A stretch of DNA of 6,354 nt. It comes from B21-G16 sp003644825 [NCBI: Candidatus Zhuqueibacterota bacterium]. GTDB taxonomy: Bacteria > SM23-31 > B21-G16. The stretch is from contig QNDJ01000109.1 in assembly GCA_003644825.1 (NCBI GenBank), positions 1-6,354 of the forward strand. Reading direction: 5' to 3'. Positions 1 through 5,616 of the stretch are shown piece by piece (the first letter of the stretch is position 1; each line of letters begins with the position of its first letter). Under the pieces are notes generated by a model. That model ran no database searches. It was not told the origin of the DNA and saw only the letters and a list, made by a program, of their open reading frames with translations. The translations under genes were made by a program, and so were the position numbers.

Positions 1-2523
1 CTTTTTTCAGATGAAAATAACTGTTTCTGGCCCTGCTTGGGACTCGAAGGAAATAAGATTTATTTTGTCAGTAATAGAAAATTTAAAAATAATAATATAT
101 GGTCTATTACAAAAGACGGATTGTGTCTTCATAATATTACAAATTTCAACAAATATGATGTTCGATGGTTAAATATAGCAAGAAGGGTTCCAAAGGCAGT
201 ATATGAGAGAAATTTTGCAATCTGGTTGACAGACCTTACAAATGGAGTTTCATATCCCATTAAGATTGATCTTCCGGCTGAAACCAAAAATAACAGAATT
301 GTTTATGTAAAAAATGCACCCGTGTCAGAGTTTCGTGTATCACCTGATGGAAAGAAAATAGCAATGGTAGTTCGGGGGGAAATATTTGTAACATCTTCTG
401 AGGGAGGATATTGTCGCAATATTACAAATTCTCCCTGGAGAGAGCGAGATATTGACTGGGATAAAAAAAGTCAAAATATTGTATATATTTCCGATAAGGA
501 TGCAAACCCTGACCTTTACATTATTTCTGCTCTTGGTAATAAAGAACCTGAAAGACTAACAAATACTGAAGAAGATGAACTGAACCCGAAATTTTCTCCT
601 GATGGTAAATGGATAGCTTATTACAGAGGAAAACGACAGATACGATTAATCCAGCCTGATGGAAAAAATGACCGACTGCTTATTGAAGATGATTTTGGAG
701 GGCGTTTTGCAGATGATTTTTCCTGGTCTCCAGATAGTAGATATATTGCCGTGGTTTCTGAGAAAACAGGAAATCAGGACATCTTTGCTGTTGATATTGA
801 ATCTCTTGAAAGGGTTGCTCTTACGAATACTGCTTATGATGAGTCCAGCCCGGTATGGTCTCCTGATGGTAAATCATTATTTTTCTCTTCCAACAGATTT
901 GGTCATAGTTTTCCTGAATTTACAGGAAAATGGGATATATATCGCCTGTTTCTGGAGCCCGAAAAACCTGAATTCAAGGAAGATGAATTTGAAAAACTTT
1001 TTGTTATTGAAAAAGAAGATTCTAAAAAGAAAAAATCTGAAAAAAAATCGCTTAAAGTAAGAATAAAACTTGAAAATATTGACCTTCAAACCCAGAGGGT
1101 TGCAAATACACTCGGTAATGAACGATATCCAGTTATTTCTCCAAAGGATGCTAATACAGTTTATTTTGTTTCAAATATGGATGGCAGATATCATCTGTGG
1201 AAAACTTCATACAAAGATGGAAGATGGAGAAGATACGAGCCGTTTATGGCACAGATAGTGAATCCTGGTAATCTCCAGTTCGATGCTTCAGGAAAATATC
1301 TTTTTTATACAAGCAGGGGAAAAATCGGGAGGATAGATGTAAAATCCAGAAAAAATAAGGTAATTTCATTTAATACAAAAATTAAAGTAGATAAAACATC
1401 AGACTATGAACAAATGCTTGGTGAACTTTATTATACTTTACAGTATTATTATTATGATGAGAGTCATCATAACGTTAACTGGAAACAAATTTATGAACAG
1501 TTCAAACCTGTTTTGAAACAGGTAAGGGAAGATCAGGATTTTTATGATTATGCAAATGAAATGATTGGTTTTCTGAATTCTTCTCATACTGGTATAAGGG
1601 GCCCGGGTCAATTTACAACGGAGAACCCGAGTGCTCATCTGGGGATAATATGGAATTTTTCAAAAGAAAAAATCACTGTTGACAGAATTCTTAAGAATGG
1701 TCCTGCATATAATTATAGAGATAGTATTTTTTCCGGAGACGAACTCCTTAAAATAGATGGTAAACCGGTTGATTCGAGCCAGAATATATGGAAATTTTTG
1801 AATGGAAAAATGAATAAAAAAGTGGAAATAACAATTAAAAACCATAATACCGGTAAAATAATAAAACTTGCCCTGAAACCCATTTCTAATGGTTCAGAAA
1901 AGACCCTTATTCGTGACGAGTGGGTTGAAAGTAGAAAAAGAATAGTGAGAGAAAAAACTTATGATAGAGTTGCTTACATTTATATGCAGGCTATGGGGCG
2001 AAGAGACCTGGAAAAGTTCCTGAAAGAACTTGAAAGAGATGCAGTTCCGAGAGAAGGGCTGATTCTTGACCTGCGATATAACTTTGGCGGTAATGTTCAT
2101 GATAGAGTTATTCAGGCTTTAACAAAACCTTTGTATGCAAAGTGGCGTATAAGAGGTCTTTCTGAAACACAACAATCCACCTTTGCATTTTCTGATAAAC
2201 CTGTTGTTTTACTTATTAATGAAGTGACATTAAGTGATGGAGAAATGACAACCAATGGATTTAAAACTCTGAAAAGAGGCACTATTGTTGGTAATACTAC
2301 TTATGGCTGGTTAATTTTTACGACCGGTGTTCGACTGATGAATGGAGGCTATTTCAGGCTTCCATTCTGGGGTTGTTATACCCTTGACGGGAAAGACCTT
2401 GAAACTATAGGAGGCATTAAACCCGATATTACTGTGATTAATAACCTTAATGATGACCTTAATGGAAGAGACCCTCAACTTGATAAAGCAATTGATGAAA
2501 TATTAAAGAAAATAAAACAATAA
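1..2523 (+). CDS. Tricorn-family serine peptidase (TolB-like beta-propeller, PDZ, S41 core), 5'-truncated
   Basis: The frame is open from base 1 and the 840 visible residues begin inside a beta-propeller, so the start lies upstream. The TTG at 37 is not a start, because the residues before it (FWPCLG, then NKIYFVSNR) read as a propeller blade. Residues 1 to about 105 look like the end of the first (six-bladed) propeller. Residues 105-455 fit the seven-bladed one, with SPDG-like blade motifs at 114, 154 (degenerate), 199, 243, 287, 380 and 428, and a Lys-rich insertion at 340-350. The C1 domain (about 465-540) carries the Ser-His pair S528-H529. A PDZ domain spans about 546-629. The C2 domain (about 640-840) has RYNFGGN and the nucleophile motif LSDGE (S745, D746). 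The C-terminal GRDPQLDKAI is typical of the family. By comparison with archaeal tricorn (about 1070 residues, SH at 745-746), about 215 residues are missing. Tricorn cleaves oligopeptides. Location is unknown because any signal peptide would lie outside the window. Confidence 0.92.
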   Translation, partial: LFSDENNCFWPCLGLEGNKIYFVSNRKFKNNNIWSITKDGLCLHNITNFNKYDVRWLNIARRVPKAVYERNFAIWLTDLTNGVSYPIKIDLPAETKNNRIVYVKNAPVSEFRVSPDGKKIAMVVRGEIFVTSSEGGYCRNITNSPWRERDIDWDKKSQNIVYISDKDANPDLYIISALGNKEPERLTNTEEDELNPKFSPDGKWIAYYRGKRQIRLIQPDGKNDRLLIEDDFGGRFADDFSWSPDSRYIAVVSEKTGNQDIFAVDIESLERVALTNTAYDESSPVWSPDGKSLFFSSNRFGHSFPEFTGKWDIYRLFLEPEKPEFKEDEFEKLFVIEKEDSKKKKSEKKSLKVRIKLENIDLQTQRVANTLGNERYPVISPKDANTVYFVSNMDGRYHLWKTSYKDGRWRRYEPFMAQIVNPGNLQFDASGKYLFYTSRGKIGRIDVKSRKNKVISFNTKIKVDKTSDYEQMLGELYYTLQYYYYDESHHNVNWKQIYEQFKPVLKQVREDQDFYDYANEMIGFLNSSHTGIRGPGQFTTENPSAHLGIIWNFSKEKITVDRILKNGPAYNYRDSIFSGDELLKIDGKPVDSSQNIWKFLNGKMNKKVEITIKNHNTGKIIKLALKPISNGSEKTLIRDEWVESRKRIVREKTYDRVAYIYMQAMGRRDLEKFLKELERDAVPREGLILDLRYNFGGNVHDRVIQALTKPLYAKWRIRGLSETQQSTFAFSDKPVVLLINEVTLSDGEMTTNGFKTLKRGTIVGNTTYGWLIFTTGVRLMNGGYFRLPFWGCYTLDGKDLETIGGIKPDITVINNLNDDLNGRDPQLDKAIDEILKKIKQ
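340..1314 (+). repeat. Propeller blade repeats inside the tricorn gene
   Basis: The encoded motif S-P-D-G/S-K/R followed by a hydrophobic strand recurs at residues 114, 199, 243 and 287 of the partial protein. Degenerate copies lie near 154, 380 and 428. Spacing is 40-48 residues where copies are adjacent, as expected for WD40/TolB-type blades. At DNA level the 16-mer TCTCCTGATGGTAAAT occurs identically at 595-610 and 859-874, exactly 88 codons (two blades) apart and in frame. This is a protein-level repeat, not a mobile or regulatory one. Confidence 0.75.
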
Positions 2524-2567
2524 TTTTTATAAGCTAATTTGTTTGACAGGAATTCACAAAAAGAAAT

Positions 2568-2571
2568 GGAG
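2568..2571 (+). promoter_or_regulatory. Ribosome binding site of the ftcD gene
   Basis: GGAG lies 6 nt before the ATG at 2578, within a 54-nt gap after the tricorn stop. It supports this ATG, which is also where the conserved N-terminal FtcD sequence (LIECVPNFSEG) begins. Confidence 0.7.
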
Positions 2572-2577
2572 TAGAGT

Positions 2578-4410
2578 ATGAACGAAAAATTAATTGAATG
2601 TGTACCAAATTTTTCAGAAGGCAGGAATCTAAACGTTATAAAACAGATAACAGATACTATTGAAGAAGTAGAGGGGGTTAAATTACTGGATGTAGACCCT
2701 GGACCTGATATGAACAGAACAGTTGTTACATTTGTAGGTTCCCCTGAGGGTGTGAAAGAAGCAGCATTCAGGGCAATAAAAAAGGCGGCTGAATTGATTG
2801 ATATGTCTGTACATACCGGTTCACATCCTCGAATGGGTGCTACTGATGTTTGCCCGTTTGTGCCGGTCAGTGGGGTAACACTGGAAGAATGTATTGCTCT
2901 TTCAAAAGAAGTAGCCGAACGGGTAGGAAATGAGTTGGGTATTCCAGTATATCTTTATGAAAAATCAGCTCAAAAGCCTGAAAGAAAAAACCTTGCTATT
3001 ATAAGGCAGGGTGAGTATGAAGGATTACCAGAAAAGTTGAAAAAACCTGAATGGAAACCTGATTTTGGACCGGCTGAATTTAATGCTAAATCTGGTGCCA
3101 CAGTTATAGGAGTCAGGGAATTTTTGATTGCCTATAATATTAATTTAAATACCAGAGAAACAAAATATGCTACTGATATTGCCTTTGAACTTAGAGAAAA
3201 GGGAAGGTCTGCCAGAAAAGGTAATACAGAACCTATTTATTTATGGGGAAAAGAAATATTAAAATATAGAAAAGGATATTACCCCTGTGGTAATGATGAT
3301 TTTGTCGGGAAAACCATTCAGGAAACAATTGAACATTGTAAAAAAGAACACGGGTATGACCTTGTTGAGCTACTTAAATTGCATGATATAGACCCTGAAA
3401 AACCAGAAGGGAGTTCTGTAAAGATTCCCGGGAAATTTAAACATTGTAAGGCTATTGGCTGGATGGTAAAGAAGTATGATAGAGCACAAATTTCAATAAA
3501 TTTAACAGACTATAAAATAACCTCTATGCATGATGTTCTGGAAGAAGCCAGGAAATTAGCGGCTAAACGGGGAATAGTTGTAACGGGTAGTGAAATTGTT
3601 GGAATGGTTCCTTATCCTGCATTACTGGAAACAGGAAAATATTATTTAAAAAAACAGAGACGTTCAGCTGGTATTCCAATTAGAGATATTCTTGAAACGG
3701 CAGTTCAATCACTGGGATTAAGAGATGTATCTGATTTTAATATAGATGAACGGGTGCTTGGTTTACCTAAAAATCCTGAAGATGCTCTGGTAGAAATGAA
3801 ATTAACAGATTTTGTAGATGAAGTATCAAGAGAATCTCCAGCACCCGGTGGTGGGTCAATTGCAGCGCTGGCTGGTGCACTTGGTGCCGCTCTCTCGTCA
3901 ATGGTAAGTAATCTTACAGCAAATAAAAGAGGAAGTCAAGATGTTGATGAAATATTGAATAAAACAGCTGAAAAATGTCAGGAAATTAAATTTGAGCTTG
4001 TTAAAGGAATTGATGATGATGCAAATGCTTTTAATGCATATATGGAAGCATCAAGACTACCTGAAAAAACAGAAGAAGAGAAAAAAGCAAAATATAAGGC
4101 TATGCAGGATGGCCTGAAAAAAGCTGTTCTTGTTCCTTTACAGACTGCAAAATTGAGCCTTGAAGCTTTAAGAGTTGCCAGAACTGTTGTAAAGTATGGT
4201 AATCCAAACTCAATCAGTGATGTGGGTGTTGGAGCTTATGTAGCTTTTGCTGGTGTAAAGGGTGGAATATACAATGTGCTTATTAATCTAAAAAGTATTG
4301 AGGACGAACGTTTTAGAAATGATATGAAACGACAATGTGAGTCTTTTGAAAAAGAGGCAAAAAGATTACTGAATTCAATTTCAAGAAAAGTAGAAAAAAG
4401 TTTTATTTAA
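2578..4410 (+). CDS. ftcD: Bifunctional glutamate formiminotransferase / formiminotetrahydrofolate cyclodeaminase
   Basis: The enzyme moves the formimino group of N-formimino-L-glutamate to tetrahydrofolate, releasing glutamate, and then deaminates the product to methenyl-THF with loss of ammonia. It acts in the cytoplasm, in histidine breakdown. The N-terminal transferase domain (about 1-178) has CVPNFSEGRN, NRTVVTFVG and HPRMGATDVCPFVPV. H83 should match the catalytic His82 of the pig enzyme, by alignment from memory. The second transferase domain (about 180-390) has VTGSEIVGMVP. The cyclodeaminase domain (about 404-610) opens with PAPGGGSIAALAGALGAAL, its hallmark Gly-rich stretch at 422-440. 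At 610 residues the protein is about 70 longer than the mammalian enzyme (541). The excess is an insertion at about 214-282 with a zinc-finger-like pattern (C237, D240, H253, H258). No hut genes are visible nearby. The next gene follows after 28 nt, so co-transcription is likely. Confidence 0.95.
   Translation: MNEKLIECVPNFSEGRNLNVIKQITDTIEEVEGVKLLDVDPGPDMNRTVVTFVGSPEGVKEAAFRAIKKAAELIDMSVHTGSHPRMGATDVCPFVPVSGVTLEECIALSKEVAERVGNELGIPVYLYEKSAQKPERKNLAIIRQGEYEGLPEKLKKPEWKPDFGPAEFNAKSGATVIGVREFLIAYNINLNTRETKYATDIAFELREKGRSARKGNTEPIYLWGKEILKYRKGYYPCGNDDFVGKTIQETIEHCKKEHGYDLVELLKLHDIDPEKPEGSSVKIPGKFKHCKAIGWMVKKYDRAQISINLTDYKITSMHDVLEEARKLAAKRGIVVTGSEIVGMVPYPALLETGKYYLKKQRRSAGIPIRDILETAVQSLGLRDVSDFNIDERVLGLPKNPEDALVEMKLTDFVDEVSRESPAPGGGSIAALAGALGAALSSMVSNLTANKRGSQDVDEILNKTAEKCQEIKFELVKGIDDDANAFNAYMEASRLPEKTEEEKKAKYKAMQDGLKKAVLVPLQTAKLSLEALRVARTVVKYGNPNSISDVGVGAYVAFAGVKGGIYNVLINLKSIEDERFRNDMKRQCESFEKEAKRLLNSISRKVEKSFI
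3280..3351 (+). other. Zinc-finger-like segment inside the FtcD insertion
   Basis: Residues 235-258 of FtcD read Y-x-C-x2-D-D-F-x-G, then I-E-H-x4-H. Ligand spacing from C237 is C-x2-D-x12-H-x4-H, the C2H2 finger arrangement with Asp (D240) in place of the second Cys. The aromatic residue two before the first Cys, the D-F-x-G after the second ligand position and the hydrophobic residues before the first His also match finger-like proteins. The segment sits within the roughly 70 residues absent from the mammalian enzyme. Metal binding is an inference; it could instead be a degenerate or purely structural fold. Confidence 0.45.
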
Positions 4411-4426
4411 CAACTATAAATTAATT

Positions 4427-4431
4427 GAAGG
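4427..4431 (+). promoter_or_regulatory. Ribosome binding site of the GAF gene
   Basis: A GAAGGA core begins at 4427, with about 7 nt between its end and the ATG at 4439. It sits in the 28-nt gap after ftcD, and no promoter-like pair fits in that gap. Confidence 0.55.
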
Positions 4432-4438
4432 AAAAATT

Positions 4439-4897
4439 ATGAACCAAGAAATAAAAGAATTTTTACGGAAATTTTCAGAAGATGTAGGTGCTGAGGATGT
4501 ATCATTGTTTCTTTTTCGCGATAGTTCTCCGGATTCACCACTGGAGCTTGTATCCGTAGCGCATCATATTAAATTAAAAGATCTGGCGGTGCCCCAGGGA
4601 ATGGGCATTGTTGGATGGGTTGCCTCAAGAGGTGAACCTGTTCTTTCCAATGATACCGAGAAAGACCCAAGATTCTCAGATGCAGTAGATATGATTTCTG
4701 GGTATAAAACAAAGTCAATAATTGCGGTTCCGGTATTATATAAAGATGTAGTAATAGGTGTTATTGAGGTAATTAATAAAAAAGGAGAATCTAATTTTAC
4801 TGAAAAGGATTTTGAAATAACAAAAAATGCAGCAAACCTCATTATTAAATATATTCCCGATACAAAAATAAAAAATCTTGCTGAAAGAAAAAAATAA
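4439..4897 (+). CDS. Stand-alone GAF-domain protein
   Basis: The 152-residue protein is essentially one GAF domain, a fold that binds small molecules such as cyclic nucleotides, or tetrapyrroles, and usually sits in signalling proteins. Visible landmarks are GIVGWVASRGEPV (56-68), SNDTEKDPRF (70-79), SIIAVPV (93-99), IGVIEVINK (106-114) and F120-x3-D124. The last two together resemble the NKxnFx3DE motif of phosphodiesterase GAF domains. A helix precedes the domain (4-16) and another follows it (124-137). There is no kinase, cyclase, HD, GGDEF or DNA-binding output domain, no membrane segment and no signal peptide. The protein has no cysteine, so it is not a free methionine-R-sulfoxide reductase and cannot attach a bilin through Cys. 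Its place between ftcD and the GGCT gene suggests a small cytoplasmic sensor or regulator co-expressed with catabolic enzymes. The ligand and partner are unknown. Confidence 0.85.
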   Translation: MNQEIKEFLRKFSEDVGAEDVSLFLFRDSSPDSPLELVSVAHHIKLKDLAVPQGMGIVGWVASRGEPVLSNDTEKDPRFSDAVDMISGYKTKSIIAVPVLYKDVVIGVIEVINKKGESNFTEKDFEITKNAANLIIKYIPDTKIKNLAERKK

Positions 4898-4904
4898 TAA
4901 TAAA

Positions 4905-4910
4905 AAGGAG
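4905..4910 (+). promoter_or_regulatory. Ribosome binding site that decides the GTG start of the GGCT-like gene
   Basis: AAGGAG lies 10 nt before the GTG at 4921. The next in-frame ATG (codon 10) would remove the conserved YGSN loop, so the GTG is the right start. Confidence 0.75.
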
Positions 4911-4920
4911 CACAATTTAA

Positions 4921-5343
4921 GTGTATTATTTTGCCTATGGTTCTAATATGAATCTTGATCAGATGAAAATCAGGTGCCCTGATAGTATTTTCATCAGGAG
5001 AGTGTTTTTAACAGGATACAGATTTGTATATGATGGTAAATCTTACAGTAGAAGAGGGGGTGTTGCTAATATTGTTAAATCGGCCGAAGATATTGTGTGG
5101 GGTGGCCTTTTTGAAATAACGGAGAGTTGCCTTAAAAATCTGGATGAATATGAGGGATATCCATCATTTTATAATAGAAAAGAATTTCAGGTTCAAGATG
5201 ATGAGAGAAATTTTTTTAATGCAATTGCATACTATAGAACAGGAAAGGTGCCATCTGAGCCATCAAGTTCATACAGACAGGAAGTGATTCAGGGTGCAAG
5301 AGATTGTGGTTTGCCAGAGGAATATATAAAAGAGAATTTGTAG
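4921..5343 (+). CDS. Gamma-glutamylcyclotransferase-like (GGCT/AIG2 family) protein
   Basis: The 140-residue cytoplasmic protein has the family's N-terminal substrate-binding loop YFAYGSNM (3-10), the middle strand element VWGGLFEI (59-66) and the acid-carrying segment LDEYEGYPSFYNR (74-86). E78 of YEGYP is the expected general-acid/base glutamate. The C-terminal stretch ARDCGLPEEYI is common in bacterial members, so the protein looks complete. Family enzymes convert gamma-glutamyl amino acids or gamma-glutamyl amines to 5-oxoproline plus the free amine. The exact substrate cannot be read from the sequence. The start is GTG, 23 nt after the GAF stop, making it the probable last gene of the plus-strand unit. 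It could serve gamma-glutamyl peptide or polyamine turnover, or repair of gamma-glutamyl by-products. A protein-modifying role is less likely. Confidence 0.85.
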   Translation: MYYFAYGSNMNLDQMKIRCPDSIFIRRVFLTGYRFVYDGKSYSRRGGVANIVKSAEDIVWGGLFEITESCLKNLDEYEGYPSFYNRKEFQVQDDERNFFNAIAYYRTGKVPSEPSSSYRQEVIQGARDCGLPEEYIKENL

Positions 5344-5434
5344 ATTTAAATCTGTTCAAGGAATTAATAAAAATAGAGGAGTTTGTTGAAATGTAAAGAT
5401 ATGTAATTGATTTTTATGTTAAGGAAGTAGTTAT

Positions 5435-5536
5435 GTGAAAAGTAATCAGTTTCTTAAAGACGTGAAAAATATAATTATTGAATGTCTTGATGAAATGGAA
5501 ATACCGGTAAACAGTATATTACATTATCCAGTATAA
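5435..5536 (+). CDS. Possible 33-residue small protein or gene remnant, unrecognised
   Basis: A GTG-initiated frame of 33 codons ends at TAA and is preceded by AAGGA (5421-5425) at 9-nt spacing. The peptide starts MKSNQFLKDVKNIIIECLDE and ends IPVNSILHYPV. Residues 6-21 could form an amphipathic helix, with one Cys at 17. There is no signal peptide or membrane span and I recognise no family. In AT-rich DNA a frame this short can arise by chance, and an overlapping ATG at 5433 stops at once. It could be a small gene at the end of the operon, the broken 5' end of a lost gene, or noise. Confidence 0.25.
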   Translation: MKSNQFLKDVKNIIIECLDEMEIPVNSILHYPV

Positions 5537-5588
5537 AAATTAAGGGAATTTGGTATTTAATATACAAATTGATTCAGAAGAATTACAA

Positions 5589-5613
5589 AACAATTCCTTT
5601 TGACATAATTGTT
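5589..5613 (-). terminator. Weak possible terminator of the minus-strand nucleotidyltransferase gene
   Basis: AACAATT (5589-5595) and AATTGTT (5607-5613) are perfect inverted repeats of 7 bp around an 11-nt loop, starting 4 nt beyond the TGA stop of the minus-strand gene. Read on the minus strand the stem runs into a short T tract (GTTTTTG). Only one G-C pair is present, so stability is low. Position and polarity suit a terminator for the minus gene better than one for the plus-strand array. Confidence 0.3.
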
Positions 5614-5616
5614 AAA

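Larger units (their letters stand above)
5344..5616. other. Convergent intergenic region
   Basis: This very AT-rich stretch of 273 nt lies between the end of the plus-strand array and the stop of the minus-strand gene. It holds one doubtful 33-codon ORF (5435-5536), two start-stop codon pairs behind Shine-Dalgarno-like sequences (5391-5396 and 5433-5438), and two weak hairpins (5547-5570 and 5589-5613). There is no strong GC-rich terminator for the plus-strand genes, no tRNA-like fold and no repeat array. It may be the eroded remains of a gene, but no family can be recognised. Confidence 0.6.

Noticed and set aside
37-39. TTG as start codon of the tricorn gene
   Set aside because: The frame is open from base 1 and encodes propeller sequence before it. 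The family needs about 215 more N-terminal residues, and no ribosome binding site precedes the TTG.
595-874. 16-nt identical direct repeat as a mobile-element or recombination site
   Set aside because: Both copies are in frame, encode the same SPDGK blade motif and are two blades apart, so protein repetition explains them.
659-2100. Several 60-130-codon open frames on both strands inside the tricorn gene
   Set aside because: All overlap a well-supported peptidase frame, are low-complexity (Lys/Leu- or Phe/Ile-rich) and lack family signatures.
2543-2571. TTGACA as a -35 promoter box upstream of ftcD
   Set aside because: At 17-nt spacing the sequence is GGAGTA, not a -10 box, and it coincides with the ribosome binding site. 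The gap is consistent with co-transcription.
4564-4842. 92-codon minus-strand open frame under the GAF gene
   Set aside because: The plus-strand frame has clear GAF motifs and a ribosome binding site. The antisense frame has no recognisable motif and is a shadow.
4439-4897. Free methionine-R-sulfoxide reductase (fRMsr) identity for the GAF protein
   Set aside because: That enzyme needs catalytic cysteines and this protein has none.
5343-5396. C-terminal extension of the GGCT protein by frameshift (adds about 17 residues ending FVEM)
   Set aside because: The GGCT C-terminus (GLPEEYI, then a few residues) already matches the usual family end, so no frameshift is needed.
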